This document shows positions 1 to 8,508 of a stretch of 64,000 nucleotides of DNA, in pieces. The notes beneath the pieces are model-generated. The model worked only from the letters and a program-made list of their open reading frames with translations, had not been told where the DNA came from and did no database searches. The first letter of the stretch is position 1. The number at the start of each line of letters is the position of its first letter. The stretch is from NCBI RefSeq assembly GCF_021603585.1, contig NZ_BQHI01000001.1, forward strand, positions 124,001 through 188,000, given 5' to 3'. Source of the DNA: Pseudomonas sputi (GTDB lineage: Bacteria > Pseudomonadota > Gammaproteobacteria > Pseudomonadales > Pseudomonadaceae). The translations under genes and the position numbers were made by a program.

Positions 1-27
1 GCTGAAGCGTAAACGCTGGAAAACCAA

Positions 28-69
28 AGGCCGCCTGAACTCGCGAGAGTCCAGGCGGCCTTTTTTTTG
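28..69 (+). terminator. Rho-independent terminator
   Basis: A 10-bp GC-rich stem (aggccgcctg / caggcggcct) is followed by a run of eight T. It presumably ends a transcript entering from the left of the window. On the other strand it also lies just after the small membrane protein gene, but the T-run there is poorer. Confidence 0.85.
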
Positions 70-89
70 TTTGAAGCGGTTACCGAAAG

Positions 90-257
90 TCAGTGCGCGG
101 TGGCGTGACGGGCGTCGTGTTTCTCGATCTTTCTGGTCGGTGCAGGTTGCACCGGGTGGTGATGGCGACGGGAAATCCGCAGTACGCCCCACAGCATGGC
201 GGCGGCAACAGCCAGCCAGCCGGCAATCAGCATTACGATGGTCATGGTCAGGCTCAT
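90..257 (-). CDS. Small single-pass membrane protein (55 aa)
   Basis: This short reading frame starts at an ATG at 257 preceded by a strong Shine-Dalgarno (agaggaggcacag) and ends with TGA at 90-92. The product begins MSLTMTIVMLIAGWLAVAA, one hydrophobic segment (residues about 3-28) followed by a basic, histidine-rich tail (ISRRHHHPVQPAP...), so it should be a small inner-membrane protein with its C-terminus in the cytoplasm by the positive-inside rule. No function is recognised. The ideal ribosome site and clean hydrophobic/basic organisation support it as a real gene. It is transcribed away from the lipoprotein gene on its right. Confidence 0.6.
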   Translation of the reverse strand: MSLTMTIVMLIAGWLAVAAAMLWGVLRISRRHHHPVQPAPTRKIEKHDARHATAH

Positions 258-488
258 CTGTGCCTCCTCTTTGCCCTGCGCCGGGCTAACGCTCTTTGGC
301 TCTTGTCTGAATGACAGTCTAGTCGCTGGTGTGTTTCAAGCTATTGACCGAAGGTCGGTGGTGACCAATCAGTTCGCTCTATGCAACCGGTGCATCTGCC
401 GCTTCGGGCTATACCGCAGCGTGGCGCCGCCCTATGATTCTCGACCAAGCCGGAACACGATGACCGGTAACTGATCAAGAGAGTGACG

Positions 489-1160
489 ATGGTTCAGCTA
501 TTTTCCCGGATTCGCGCGGCGCTGCTGGCAGCCGGTTGCGTGACAGCATTGGTGGGGTGTGCGGGCAGTGTGGCACCCGAGGTCAAGCGCCTGCCGGAGC
601 GGGTCGAGCTCAGTGGCACCTTCTATCGCGGTGAGGCCAATCAAAGCGGGCCGCAAGTGTTGGCCAGCCTGCTGTCGCAGCAGGGCATTGTGATCACACC
701 GGGTCTGTTGGAAAAACCGCTGCACTTGCCGGGCGCCGAGGACAAGTTGCAACAGAACCTGCAGAACCTTGCCCGTGAATACGGCATGGTCGTGTATCCG
801 CTGGACAGCAATCTGCCGGCGCTGCTGACCCAGGTGGCGGCCGGGTATCCGGTGATGGTGCGTTTCAGCGAGGGTTCGGCGTTTTGGGCAGAGCCGCGCT
901 ACGCGATCCTCTCCGGCTACGATCGTCTGAAGCAGAAAGTGTTGCTTCGCGCCGGGATGAATCGCCGTGAATTGATGAGCTTCAGCGCGTTCGAGTCGGC
1001 CCTCGAAAAGTCCGGCGGGTGGGCGGTATTGATCCAGAAACCGACGCAGATTCCGGCCGCGGTCGATCCACAGCGCTGGCTCAAGGCCGCCGATGCACTG
1101 GCCCAGGCCGGGCAGGAGCGGGAAGCGGCGCAAGCGAGGAAGGCGCTGGCGGCGCATTGA
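489..1160 (+). CDS. Lipoprotein with degenerate C39 peptidase-like fold
   Basis: The N-terminus has a signal peptide with a lipobox (TALVGC), so this is a predicted lipoprotein. Residues about 45-175 resemble the papain-like peptidase C39 fold. The segment NQSGPQVLASLL corresponds to the usual QxxCGPAALAxxL helix, but Ser-Gly stands where the catalytic Cys-Gly should be. PRYAILSGYD corresponds to the HyavvvGyd motif, with Arg in place of the catalytic His. It therefore looks catalytically dead. The last 40 residues resemble a single TPR-like helix pair (RWLKAADALAQAGQ...). A GTG six bases upstream (483) is an alternative start; the ATG at 489 fits the gagag ribosome site better. It is followed by two tiny acidic genes on the same strand. 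Confidence 0.7.
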   Translation: MVQLFSRIRAALLAAGCVTALVGCAGSVAPEVKRLPERVELSGTFYRGEANQSGPQVLASLLSQQGIVITPGLLEKPLHLPGAEDKLQQNLQNLAREYGMVVYPLDSNLPALLTQVAAGYPVMVRFSEGSAFWAEPRYAILSGYDRLKQKVLLRAGMNRRELMSFSAFESALEKSGGWAVLIQKPTQIPAAVDPQRWLKAADALAQAGQEREAAQARKALAAH

Positions 1161-1253
1161 GGTTCCGTTCGTCGCCTTTCGGGCACCCTGGCGAAGGATG
1201 CGCTTCTGAACTGTAGCGTCCCGTATTTTTCGGGCCAGTATCAGGAGGCGAAC

Positions 1254-1460
1254 ATGGCAATTCCAACTTCACCCAGTGGGCCGCATTCTTCCGAGCATGG
1301 CAGCGGCGACGACCTGGGCTTTGATCCGGACTCGCCTGATCTGGACGATCCGCAGGTCGATCCCATCGGCCCGGCGAAGGCGCCTAAGGATGTGCAGTCG
1401 GACGATGATCCCAAGCGTCCGGCCAAGCCTTACGATCCCTTGGCTGATCTCAAGCCTTGA
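1254..1460 (+). CDS. Small acidic Asp/Pro-rich hypothetical protein
   Basis: This 68-residue protein has a near-perfect ribosome site (tcaggaggcgaac) before its ATG. It is very rich in Asp, Pro, Ser and Gly with recurring DP and DD dipeptides (DLGFDPDSPDLDDPQ), has no hydrophobic stretch, and is predicted to be intrinsically disordered and cytosolic. A gene coding for a compositionally similar protein follows 12 bases later on the same strand, which suggests an operon and perhaps an ancient duplication. The function is unknown. Confidence 0.65.
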   Translation: MAIPTSPSGPHSSEHGSGDDLGFDPDSPDLDDPQVDPIGPAKAPKDVQSDDDPKRPAKPYDPLADLKP

Positions 1461-1472
1461 AGCGAGGTGCGT

Positions 1473-1679
1473 ATGAGTACCGATTCGAGTTTCGACGACC
1501 ATAAGCCTGACAGTGTGCCCACCACCCCTGAGCCGGAGGTCGATCCGGTGCTGGATCCGGAAAGCCCTCTGCGAGATCCTCTGGCGCGCCCGGCGGTGGT
1601 CACGCCAGAGCATTCGCGTGACTCGAGTGCCGGCGACGGCATTCCCGATGATGACAAGATGCCCTTGCCCAACGACTGA
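1473..1679 (+). CDS. Small acidic Asp/Pro-rich hypothetical protein
   Basis: This 68-residue protein resembles the preceding one in composition (EPEVDPVLDPESPLRDP, DDDKMPLPND). It is disordered-looking, acidic and proline-rich, without signal peptide or membrane segment. The ATG at 1473 has gcgagg at the right distance; a GTG two codons upstream is less likely. A terminator follows directly. It is probably co-transcribed with the gene at 1254. No known domain is recognised. Confidence 0.6.
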   Translation: MSTDSSFDDHKPDSVPTTPEPEVDPVLDPESPLRDPLARPAVVTPEHSRDSSAGDGIPDDDKMPLPND

Positions 1680-1690
1680 GTGCTGAAACG

Positions 1691-1720
1691 AAAAAGCCCC
1701 GACGATTCGGGGCTTTTTCA
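1691..1720. terminator. Bidirectional Rho-independent terminator
   Basis: The hairpin aaaaagcccc / ggggcttttt is flanked by A-run and T-run, so it can end both the small acidic protein operon (plus) and pbpG (minus). Confidence 0.85.
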
Positions 1721-1732
1721 TGGGCGGGCGAT

Positions 1733-2671
1733 TTACTTGGACGCTTCGATCACGCCGCTCTGGCGACTCTTGAGGTTTTTGTCGGCCTTGTATTGCTGGG
1801 CCACGGCCGGGACGTTGGCGCTCTTGCCGGTTTCCACCCAGCTGCGGATACGGCTGGCGTCGGCAAAGTGGGTGTACTTGCCGAACGCGTCGAGAATCAC
1901 CAGGGCGACGGGACGGTTGGCCATGCGAGTCACCAGCACCAGGCAGTGACCGGCGGGGTTGGTGAAACCGGTCTTGGTGATGCGGATATCCCAGTCGGCC
2001 TTGTTGACCAGGTGGTCGGTGTTACGGAAACCCAGGGTGTAATTGGGTTTGCGGAACGAGACGGTCTTTTCCTTGGTGGTGGTCAGCTCGATGAGCAGCG
2101 GCTGTTTGTGCGCAGCCACCAGCAACTTGCTCAGGTCGCGGGCGGTGGAAACGTTGCGCTCCGAAAGGCCTGTGGGCTCCACAAAGTGCGTGCTGGTCAT
2201 GCCCAGTGCCTTGGCTTTGGCGTTCATCGCTGCGATGAATGCAGCGTAACCGCCGGGATAGTGGTGGGCCAGGCTGGCGGCGGCGCGGTTTTCCGAGGAC
2301 ATCAGGGCAATCAGCAGCATCTCTCGGCGGGGCAGTTCGCTGCGCAGCTTGACGCGGGAAAACACCCCCTTCATTTCCGGTGTGTGGCTGATGTCGACGT
2401 CAATCCATTCGTCCATGTTCTGGTGAGCTTCGACCACTACCAAACCAGTCATCAACTTGCTCACGGACGCGATGGGCACCACCACGTCCGGATTGCTGGA
2501 ATAAATGACTTTGTTGGTCTGCAGATCCATCAGCAGGGCGCTGCCGGAGGCAATCTTCAATTGCGAAGCGTCTCGAGGGGCAGCGGTAGTTTCGGCGGCG
2601 TTGACCGTTGGCGTGAGGAGCGTGCCTGAAAATGCAAAAACCAGGCTCAGGATGGACAGACGAATATTCAC
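1733..2671 (-). CDS. pbpG: D-alanyl-D-alanine endopeptidase (penicillin-binding protein 7)
   Basis: This is a periplasmic serine peptidase that cuts D-Ala-meso-DAP cross-links in peptidoglycan. A cleavable signal peptide (about residues 1-25, ending VNA) precedes an S11 peptidase domain with all three motifs: SxxK at S69-K72 (SVSK), SxN at S126-N128 (SEN) and KTG at 233-235. Its 312 residues are the usual length for PBP7/PbpG, which lacks the C-terminal membrane anchor of PBP5/6. The start is GTG at 2671. It is transcribed alone, converging on the small acidic protein genes. Confidence 0.93.
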   Translation of the reverse strand: MNIRLSILSLVFAFSGTLLTPTVNAAETTAAPRDASQLKIASGSALLMDLQTNKVIYSSNPDVVVPIASVSKLMTGLVVVEAHQNMDEWIDVDISHTPEMKGVFSRVKLRSELPRREMLLIALMSSENRAAASLAHHYPGGYAAFIAAMNAKAKALGMTSTHFVEPTGLSERNVSTARDLSKLLVAAHKQPLLIELTTTKEKTVSFRKPNYTLGFRNTDHLVNKADWDIRITKTGFTNPAGHCLVLVTRMANRPVALVILDAFGKYTHFADASRIRSWVETGKSANVPAVAQQYKADKNLKSRQSGVIEASK

Positions 2672-2853
2672 GCGGGCGAACTCATGAAGGTTGGAAATGC
2701 CGTATTTTGTAACGGCCTGTGTCGTAAAAACGACGCATTTTAGGAGTATGGCTGAAGAACTGTCGATGGTTGTTTGGAGGGCATGAAAAAGTCGTGAAAA
2801 GCCCTGTAGAAATAGGGGTTTCCGGCGAACGGTAAAGGTTTTTTCGAGGGCAT

Positions 2854-2880
2854 GAAAAACCCCGCACGGGGCGGGGTTTC
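2854..2880 (-). terminator. Terminator of folD
   Basis: The hairpin aaaccccgc / gcggggttt has its T-run on the minus strand, directly after the folD stop codon. Confidence 0.8.
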
Positions 2881-2901
2881 AGGTGTGCAAAAAAACGCGA
2901 C

Positions 2902-3756
2902 TCAGGCGTGCAGTGTTTCTGCCGCGTAGAGGGTGTTTTCCAGCAGGCAGGCGCGGGTCATCGGGCCGACGCCGCCGGGTACCGGAGTGATCCAGCCGGC
3001 GCGGGGCAGGGCGGTCTCGTAGACCACGTCGCCGACCAGTTTGCCGTCTTCCTGACGGTTGATGCCGACGTCGATCACGATCGCGCCTTCCTTGATCCAC
3101 TCGCCCTTGACCAGGCCCGGCTTGCCGGCGGCTACAACCACCAGGTCGGCGCGCCCGACGTGGCCGGCCAGATCCTTGGTGAAGCGGTGGGTGACGGTTA
3201 CGGTGCAGCCGGCCAGCAGCAGTTCCATTGCCATCGGGCGACCGACGATGTTGGAAGCGCCGACAACGACTGCGTCCATTCCGTACAGGTCGGCACCAGT
3301 GCTTTCCAGCAGGGTCATGATGCCCTTCGGCGTGCATGGGCGCAGCAGCGGAATGCGCTGGGCCAGGCGGCCGACGTTATAAGGATGGAAACCATCGACG
3401 TCCTTGTCCGGGCGGATGCGCTCCAGCAGTTTGGAGGCGTCCAGATGCTCTGGCAGAGGAAGTTGAAGCAGAACGCCGTCGATTGCCGGGTCGTCGTTCA
3501 GTCGATCGATCAGATCGGTCAGTGCTTCTTGAGTGGTTTCGGAAGGCAGGTCGTACGCTTGAGAGAGGAAGCCGACCTCTTCACAGTCTTTACGCTTGTG
3601 CGAGACATAAACCTGAGAGGCAGGATCGCTGCCGACCAGGATCACCGCGAGGCCTGGCGTGCGCAGACCTTGCTGGCGACGTTCGGCAACCCGTTGGGCG
3701 ATCTGCTGGCGCAGGCTGGCGGCGATCGATTTGCCGTCGATTAGTTGTGCAGTCAT
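2902..3756 (-). CDS. folD: Bifunctional methylene-THF dehydrogenase / methenyl-THF cyclohydrolase
   Basis: FolD interconverts 5,10-methylene-, 5,10-methenyl- and 10-formyl-tetrahydrofolate in one-carbon metabolism, using NADP. The 284-residue length is typical. Visible family features are [13 protein letters not shown] with the active-site Lys and Tyr near residue 50, LLQLPLPEH, the PCTPKGIM substrate loop and the [10 protein letters not shown] nucleotide-binding turn. It is divergent from the tRNA cluster, and the same arrangement of folD next to tRNA-Arg is found across Pseudomonas. Confidence 0.96.
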   Translation of the reverse strand: MTAQLIDGKSIAASLRQQIAQRVAERRQQGLRTPGLAVILVGSDPASQVYVSHKRKDCEEVGFLSQAYDLPSETTQEALTDLIDRLNDDPAIDGVLLQLPLPEHLDASKLLERIRPDKDVDGFHPYNVGRLAQRIPLLRPCTPKGIMTLLESTGADLYGMDAVVVGASNIVGRPMAMELLLAGCTVTVTHRFTKDLAGHVGRADLVVVAAGKPGLVKGEWIKEGAIVIDVGINRQEDGKLVGDVVYETALPRAGWITPVPGGVGPMTRACLLENTLYAAETLHA

Positions 3757-3887
3757 TGCGCGTGATTAACCATCGAGAGGGGAAAAAAAGAGAACGCATT
3801 CTCGCATGTCAAACGGTGAGGGCAAAGGCGCTTGGTCAGCAAATTCCCCTAAGCCCTTTAATTAAATGAATTTTTTTTAAAAAGGAT

Positions 3888-3916
3888 TTGACGACCTTCG
3901 GGTCGCTCTATACTAT
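3888..3916 (+). promoter_or_regulatory. Sigma-70 promoter of the tRNA operon
   Basis: TTGACG (3888-3893), a 17-base spacer and TACTAT (3911-3916) are followed by a G+C-rich discriminator (tcgtcgca) typical of stable-RNA promoters. An AT-rich stretch lies directly upstream and could act as an UP element. Confidence 0.7.
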
Positions 3917-4030
3917 TCGTCGCACTTGTCGGGCACAGCCTAGCACTGGTTAAGAAGGTCGAACGAAATTACGGTTTCTAACGGCTGGAAAGCACTTAGT
4001 TTGTAGTCCTCCAAGGGTACAGCTAACAAG

Positions 4031-4107
4031 GCGCCCGTAGCTCAGCTGGATAGAGCATCCGCCTTCTAAGCGGATGGTCGCAGGTTCGAGTCCTGCCGGG
4101 TGCGCCA
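4031..4107 (+). tRNA. tRNA-Arg (UCU)
   Basis: This is a complete cloverleaf with acceptor stem GCGCCCG/CGGGTGC, anticodon loop cttctaa (anticodon TCT) and encoded CCA. It is first in a four-tRNA operon. Confidence 0.97.
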
Positions 4108-4138
4108 TTAGGCAGCATTGGCACAAGTAGCGCGATAT

Positions 4139-4215
4139 GGTGGGCGTAGCTCAGTTGGTAGAGCACGGGATTGTGACTCCCGTTGTCGTGGGTTCGATCC
4201 CCATCGTCCACCCCA
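4139..4215 (+). tRNA. tRNA-His (GUG), first copy
   Basis: The acceptor GTGGGCG/CGTCCAC is preceded by the G-1 base that defines tRNA-His and pairs with C73. The anticodon loop is ttgtgac (GTG) and CCA is encoded. It is identical to the copy at 4434. Confidence 0.97.
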
Positions 4216-4222
4216 TATTTCG

Positions 4223-4260
4223 AAAGGCGCCAGATGTAACAGTCTGGCGCCTTTGCTTTA
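4223..4260 (+). terminator. Inter-tRNA hairpin (weak terminator or processing site)
   Basis: A 12-bp stem (aaaggcgccaga / tctggcgccttt) is followed by gctttaaaa rather than a clean T-run. It probably attenuates only partly or serves as an RNase processing site, because tRNA-Leu follows at 4274. A near-identical hairpin with a better T-run ends the operon. Confidence 0.6.
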
Positions 4261-4273
4261 AAAAGCTTCATCT

Positions 4274-4358
4274 GCGGATGTGGTGGAATTGGTAGACACA
4301 CTGGATTTAGGTTCCAGCGCCGCGAGGCGTAAGAGTTCGAGTCTCTTCATCCGCACCA
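4274..4358 (+). tRNA. tRNA-Leu (UAG)
   Basis: This is a class II tRNA of 85 bases with a long variable arm. The acceptor is GCGGATG/CATCCGC, the anticodon is TAG in the loop between CTGGA and TCCAG, and CCA is encoded. Confidence 0.96.
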
Positions 4359-4433
4359 ATCAAAGCTTCATTCATGCCGTTGGCCGGGTGAAGTTCTACA
4401 AAGAAGTTGTTTGGCTTCTTTGGCACGCAATAT

Positions 4434-4510
4434 GGTGGGCGTAGCTCAGTTGGTAGAGCACGGGATTGTGACTCCCGTTGTCGTGGGTTCGATCCCCATC
4501 GTCCACCCCA
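4434..4510 (+). tRNA. tRNA-His (GUG), second copy
   Basis: It is identical in sequence to the tRNA-His at 4139, including G-1, anticodon GTG and CCA. The identity continues into the downstream hairpin, showing a local segmental duplication. Confidence 0.97.
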
Positions 4511-4517
4511 TATTTCG

Positions 4518-4553
4518 AAAGGCGCCAGATTTAACAGTCTGGCGCCTTTTTTG
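4518..4553 (+). terminator. Terminator of the tRNA operon
   Basis: The stem aaaggcgccaga / tctggcgcctttttt ends in a T-run. It differs from the inter-tRNA hairpin at 4223 by one loop base and by the improved T-run. Confidence 0.85.
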
Positions 4554-4910
4554 TTTTACGGTTTCGGATTTCGGCGATTGCAGGTTTTGGGTCGCAGGGT
4601 GGTGTGCTTCGTCGTATTAATGTTGCTCGATGATGCTGCGCTGTCCGTTGGCCTTGCTTGCGAGGTCGGCTGTCAGGGAAATGATTCAATCGCCTCTATA
4701 TATAGAAGAGGTTGGCGCAGAGCCCTGGCTTGAATTGGCTGTATTTGCTAACAGGGCGAGGCGCAACCGTTTGTCCCCGCCTTCAAATGGCCTGCTGTTT
4801 TTTTACCCGTTTTCAGTAGGGTGACTTCTTGAGTTTGACCTACTAGAATGCTTGCCCTTGATTCTTGGGTCGGAAACGGCCGGCTAATGTCTGTGCAACG
4901 AGGAATATCC
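4554..4910 (+). promoter_or_regulatory. tig upstream region with sigma-70 promoter
   Basis: This gap of about 350 bases has no convincing gene. A promoter candidate for tig is GTGACT (4821-4826), 17 bases, TAGAAT (4844-4849), leaving a leader of about 55 bases. The rest (4557-4800) shows no feature I can support. Confidence 0.5.
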
Positions 4911-6221
4911 ATGCAAGTTTCTGTTGAAAATACTACTGCTCTTGAGCGCCGCATGAGCATCACCGTGCCGGCTGAGCGCATCGAGACTCAGGTCAACAAG
5001 CGTCTGCAGCAGACTGCCAAAAAGGCCAAGATTGCTGGCTTCCGTGTTGGCAAAGTGCCAATGAGTGAAATCAAGCGCCGTTTCGGTGCTGATGCGCGCC
5101 AGGAAGCGATCGGCGACGTGATCCAGTCCTCCTTCTACGAAGCTGTGGTTGAGCAGAAGCTGAACCCGGCCGGTTCGCCATCGATCGAGCCCAAGTCGCT
5201 CGAAGCTGGCAAGGATCTGGAATACGTAGCCGTATTCGAAGTGTTCCCTGAGTTCACCGTTGCTGGCTTCGAAGGCATCACCGTCGAGCGTCTGAGCGCT
5301 GACGTGGCTGACGCCGATCTGGACAAGATGCTGGACATCCTGCGCAAGCAGAACACCCGTTTCGAAGTGGCCGATCGCGCTGCCCAGAACGAAGACCAAC
5401 TGAACATCGATTTCGTTGGCAAGGTTGACGGCGAAGTATTCGCTGGCGGTTCCGCCAAGGGTACTCAGCTGGTCCTGGGTTCCGGCCGCATGATCCCTGG
5501 CTTCGAAGAAGGCCTGGTCGGCGCTAAAGCCGGCGAAGAGCGCGTTCTGAACCTGACCTTCCCAGAGGACTATCAGAACCTGGACCTGGCTGGCAAAACC
5601 GCCGAGTTCACCGTCACTGTAAACACCGTTTCCGAGCCAAAGCTGCCTGAGCTGAACGAAGAGTTCTTCGCTCAATTCGGCATCAAGGAAAGCGGCATCG
5701 ACGGTTTCCGCACCGAAGTTCGCAAGAACATGGAGCGTGAACTGCGTCAGGCGATCAAATCCAAGGTCAAGAATCAGGTCATGGACGGTCTGCTGGCCAC
5801 CAACCCGATCGAAGTGCCTAAGGCTCTGCTGTCCAACGAAGTTGACCGTCTGCGCGTGCAGGCTGTTCAGCAGTTCGGTGGCAACATCAAGCCAGACCAA
5901 CTGCCGGCCGAGCTGTTCGAAGAACAAGCCAAGCGCCGCGTTGTTCTGGGTCTGATCGTGGCTGAAGTGGTCAAGCAGTTCGACCTGAAGCCAGACGAAG
6001 CCCGCGTTCGCGAAATGATTCAGGAAATGGCTTCGGCTTACCAAGAGCCTGAGCAGGTGGTGTCCTGGTACTACAAGAACGAGCAGCAACTGAACGAAGT
6101 TCGTTCGGTTGTGCTGGAAGAACAAGTTGTGGATACTGTTCTGCAGAAAGCTAGCGTGACCGACAAATCGGTCTCTTACGAAGAAGCGGTCAAGCCGGTA
6201 GAAGCTCCAAAAGCCGACTGA
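4911..6221 (+). CDS. tig: Trigger factor (ribosome-associated chaperone and PPIase)
   Basis: Trigger factor binds near the ribosome exit tunnel through uL23 and shields nascent chains. The 436-residue protein has the N-terminal ribosome-binding domain with the GFRxGK signature (about residue 44), a central FKBP-type PPIase domain (about 160-245) and the helical C-terminal arms. The frame opens upstream at 4848, but the ATG at 4911 ([14 protein letters not shown]) follows aggaat and matches the conserved N-terminus. It is followed by clpP and clpX, the usual tig-clpP-clpX-lon order. Confidence 0.96.
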   Translation: MQVSVENTTALERRMSITVPAERIETQVNKRLQQTAKKAKIAGFRVGKVPMSEIKRRFGADARQEAIGDVIQSSFYEAVVEQKLNPAGSPSIEPKSLEAGKDLEYVAVFEVFPEFTVAGFEGITVERLSADVADADLDKMLDILRKQNTRFEVADRAAQNEDQLNIDFVGKVDGEVFAGGSAKGTQLVLGSGRMIPGFEEGLVGAKAGEERVLNLTFPEDYQNLDLAGKTAEFTVTVNTVSEPKLPELNEEFFAQFGIKESGIDGFRTEVRKNMERELRQAIKSKVKNQVMDGLLATNPIEVPKALLSNEVDRLRVQAVQQFGGNIKPDQLPAELFEEQAKRRVVLGLIVAEVVKQFDLKPDEARVREMIQEMASAYQEPEQVVSWYYKNEQQLNEVRSVVLEEQVVDTVLQKASVTDKSVSYEEAVKPVEAPKAD

Positions 6222-6246
6222 TTGTTTTTGCGTTAGAAGCACACAC

Positions 6247-6274
6247 CATAAGCCAGCCTTCGAGCTGGCTTATG
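6247..6274 (+). terminator. Hairpin between tig and clpP
   Basis: A perfect 11-bp inverted repeat (cataagccagc / gctggcttatg) lacks a T-run. It is more likely an attenuating or processing/stability element between tig and clpP than a full terminator. Confidence 0.5.
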
Positions 6275-6313
6275 CGTATTCAAGACATGACTATTTGGGA
6301 GTGACTGCAGAGC

Positions 6314-6949
6314 ATGTTCCGTAATTCCTATATTCAGCAGAACTCTGATATCCAGGCCGCCGGCGGCCTGGTCCCGATGGTTGTCGAGCAATCTGCTCGT
6401 GGCGAGCGCGCCTATGACATCTACTCGCGTCTTCTCAAGGAACGAGTGATCTTTCTGGTGGGTCCGGTAGAGGACTACATGGCCAACCTGATTTGCGCGC
6501 AATTGCTGTTCCTTGAAGCGGAAAACCCGGACAAGGACATCCATCTTTATATCAACTCCCCGGGCGGTTCGGTAACGGCGGGCATGTCTATCTATGACAC
6601 CATGCAGTTCATCAAGCCAAACGTATCGACGACCTGTATCGGTCAGGCGTGCAGCATGGGCGCGTTCCTGCTGACGGCCGGTGCCCCTGGCAAGCGTTTC
6701 TGCCTGCCGAACTCGCGCGTGATGATTCACCAGCCACTGGGCGGTTTCCAGGGCCAGGCATCGGACATCGAAATCCATGCCAAGGAGATCCTCTTCATCC
6801 GCGAACGTCTGAACACGCTGATGGCCAAGCACAGCGGCCGTACGCTTGAAGAAATCGAGCGCGACACCAACCGCGACAACTTCATGAGTGCAGAAGCTGC
6901 GAAGGAATACGGTCTGATCGACGAAGTCATCAACCAGCGCCCAGCTTAA
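6314..6949 (+). CDS. clpP: ATP-dependent Clp protease proteolytic subunit
   Basis: This serine peptidase forms the double-heptamer barrel that degrades substrates unfolded by ClpX or ClpA. The catalytic triad is visible as S114 (QACSMGAFL), H139 (VMIHQP) and D188. The 211 residues include a short N-terminal propeptide. The start is the ATG at 6314. clpX follows 113 bases downstream on the same strand, so the two are likely co-expressed. Confidence 0.97.
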   Translation: MFRNSYIQQNSDIQAAGGLVPMVVEQSARGERAYDIYSRLLKERVIFLVGPVEDYMANLICAQLLFLEAENPDKDIHLYINSPGGSVTAGMSIYDTMQFIKPNVSTTCIGQACSMGAFLLTAGAPGKRFCLPNSRVMIHQPLGGFQGQASDIEIHAKEILFIRERLNTLMAKHSGRTLEEIERDTNRDNFMSAEAAKEYGLIDEVINQRPA

Positions 6950-7062
6950 AAATAAGCAGCTCAAAATAGGCTTGGTCGGCGCGTCTGATCAGCGGCGGGC
7001 TTGAAAAAGCCCGCAATAGCCTTCATCTTGTGTTGCAAGCCTATCGGATTTGGATCGAACGA

Positions 7063-8346
7063 ATGACTGACACCCGCAACGGCGAGGACAACGGCAAGCT
7101 GCTCTATTGCTCCTTCTGTGGCAAAAGCCAGCATGAAGTACGCAAATTGATTGCCGGCCCCTCGGTCTTTATCTGCGACGAGTGCGTCGACCTGTGCAAT
7201 GACATCATCCGCGAGGAGGTGCAGGAAGCACAGGCCGAAAGCAGCGCGCATAAATTGCCTTCGCCTAAAGAAATCAGCGGCATCCTTGATCAATATGTCA
7301 TTGGTCAGGAGCGTGCCAAGAAGGTTCTGGCAGTAGCGGTGTACAACCACTACAAGCGTCTGAACCAGCGTGACAAAAAGGCTGACGACGTCGAACTCGG
7401 CAAGAGCAACATCCTGCTGATCGGCCCGACAGGCTCCGGTAAAACCCTGCTGGCCGAAACCCTGGCCCGCTTGCTGAACGTTCCGTTCACCATCGCTGAC
7501 GCAACCACCCTCACCGAGGCGGGTTATGTGGGTGAAGACGTCGAGAACATCATTCAGAAGCTGCTGCAGAAGTGCGATTACGACGTAGAGAAAGCCCAGA
7601 TGGGTATTGTCTACATCGACGAAATCGACAAGATTTCGCGCAAGTCCGACAACCCGTCGATCACCCGGGATGTTTCCGGTGAAGGCGTGCAGCAGGCCTT
7701 GCTCAAACTGATCGAAGGCACGGTCGCTTCGGTTCCGCCGCAAGGTGGCCGCAAGCATCCGCAGCAGGAATTCCTTCAGGTTGATACCCGTAACATCCTG
7801 TTCATCTGCGGTGGCGCATTCTCCGGTCTGGAGAAGGTTATCCAGAACCGTTCCACCAAGGGTGGTATCGGTTTCAACGCAGAAGTGCGCAGCAAGGAAG
7901 AAGGCAAGAAAGTCGGTGAATCCCTGCGTGAAGTCGAGCCTGACGATCTGGTCAAGTTCGGTCTGATCCCGGAATTCGTCGGTCGTCTGCCGGTTCTTGC
8001 AACGCTGGACGAGCTGGATGAGGCTGCTTTGATGCAGATTCTCACCGAGCCGAAAAATGCTCTGACCAAACAGTATGCCAAGCTGTTCGAGATGGAAGGC
8101 GTGGATCTGGAATTCCGTTCCGACGCGCTCAAATCGGTCGCCAAGCGTGCCCTGGAACGTAAAACCGGTGCCCGTGGCCTGCGTTCGATTCTCGAGGGTG
8201 TGCTGCTCGACACGATGTATGAAATCCCCTCGCAGTCCGAGGTGAGCAAAGTCGTGATCGATGAAAGCGTGATCGAAGGCAAGTCCAAGCCACTGTATAT
8301 CTATGAAAACAGTGAGCCGGCTGCCAAGGCAGCGCCGGACGCGTAA
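7063..8346 (+). CDS. clpX: ATP-dependent Clp protease ATP-binding subunit ClpX
   Basis: ClpX is an AAA+ unfoldase that feeds substrates to ClpP. The N-terminal zinc-binding domain has C16, C19, C38 and C41. Walker A is GPTGSGKT at 121-128, Walker B is YIDEIDK, and the RKH loop (GGRKHP) that contacts tagged substrates is present. The frame extends upstream to 7030, but the ATG at 7063 gives the conserved [10 protein letters not shown] start. The product is 427 residues. Confidence 0.97.
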   Translation: MTDTRNGEDNGKLLYCSFCGKSQHEVRKLIAGPSVFICDECVDLCNDIIREEVQEAQAESSAHKLPSPKEISGILDQYVIGQERAKKVLAVAVYNHYKRLNQRDKKADDVELGKSNILLIGPTGSGKTLLAETLARLLNVPFTIADATTLTEAGYVGEDVENIIQKLLQKCDYDVEKAQMGIVYIDEIDKISRKSDNPSITRDVSGEGVQQALLKLIEGTVASVPPQGGRKHPQQEFLQVDTRNILFICGGAFSGLEKVIQNRSTKGGIGFNAEVRSKEEGKKVGESLREVEPDDLVKFGLIPEFVGRLPVLATLDELDEAALMQILTEPKNALTKQYAKLFEMEGVDLEFRSDALKSVAKRALERKTGARGLRSILEGVLLDTMYEIPSQSEVSKVVIDESVIEGKSKPLYIYENSEPAAKAAPDA

Positions 8347-8368
8347 GCGCCCTTACTGCCGGAACAAA

Positions 8369-8396
8369 GAAGAGGCCTTCGGGCCTCTTTTTTTTA
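8369..8396 (+). terminator. Terminator after clpX
   Basis: The hairpin agaggcc ttcg ggcctct is followed by eight T, separating the clp genes from lon. Confidence 0.9.
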
Positions 8397-8421
8397 TGTC
8401 GTTTTTTACATCCGCTTTGCG

Positions 8422-8450
8422 CTTGTTTTTTTTCAAGGCAGCCCCCATCT
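8422..8450 (+). promoter_or_regulatory. RpoH (sigma-32)-type heat-shock promoter of lon
   Basis: CTTGTTT (8422-8428) and CCCCATCT (8443-8450) are separated by 14 bases, matching the sigma-32 pattern (CTTGAAA, 11-15 bases, CCCCATnT). It lies 58 bases before the lon start codon. Confidence 0.65.
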
Positions 8451-8508
8451 TGGTTTCAAGCTTAATTCCATCTGATTACGGCCATATGGCCGCCGTAGAG
8501 GCGAAATC

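Noticed and set aside
4407-4733. Reading frame of 108 codons across tRNA-His and its terminator
   Set aside because: It consists of tRNA and terminator sequence and has no coding features.
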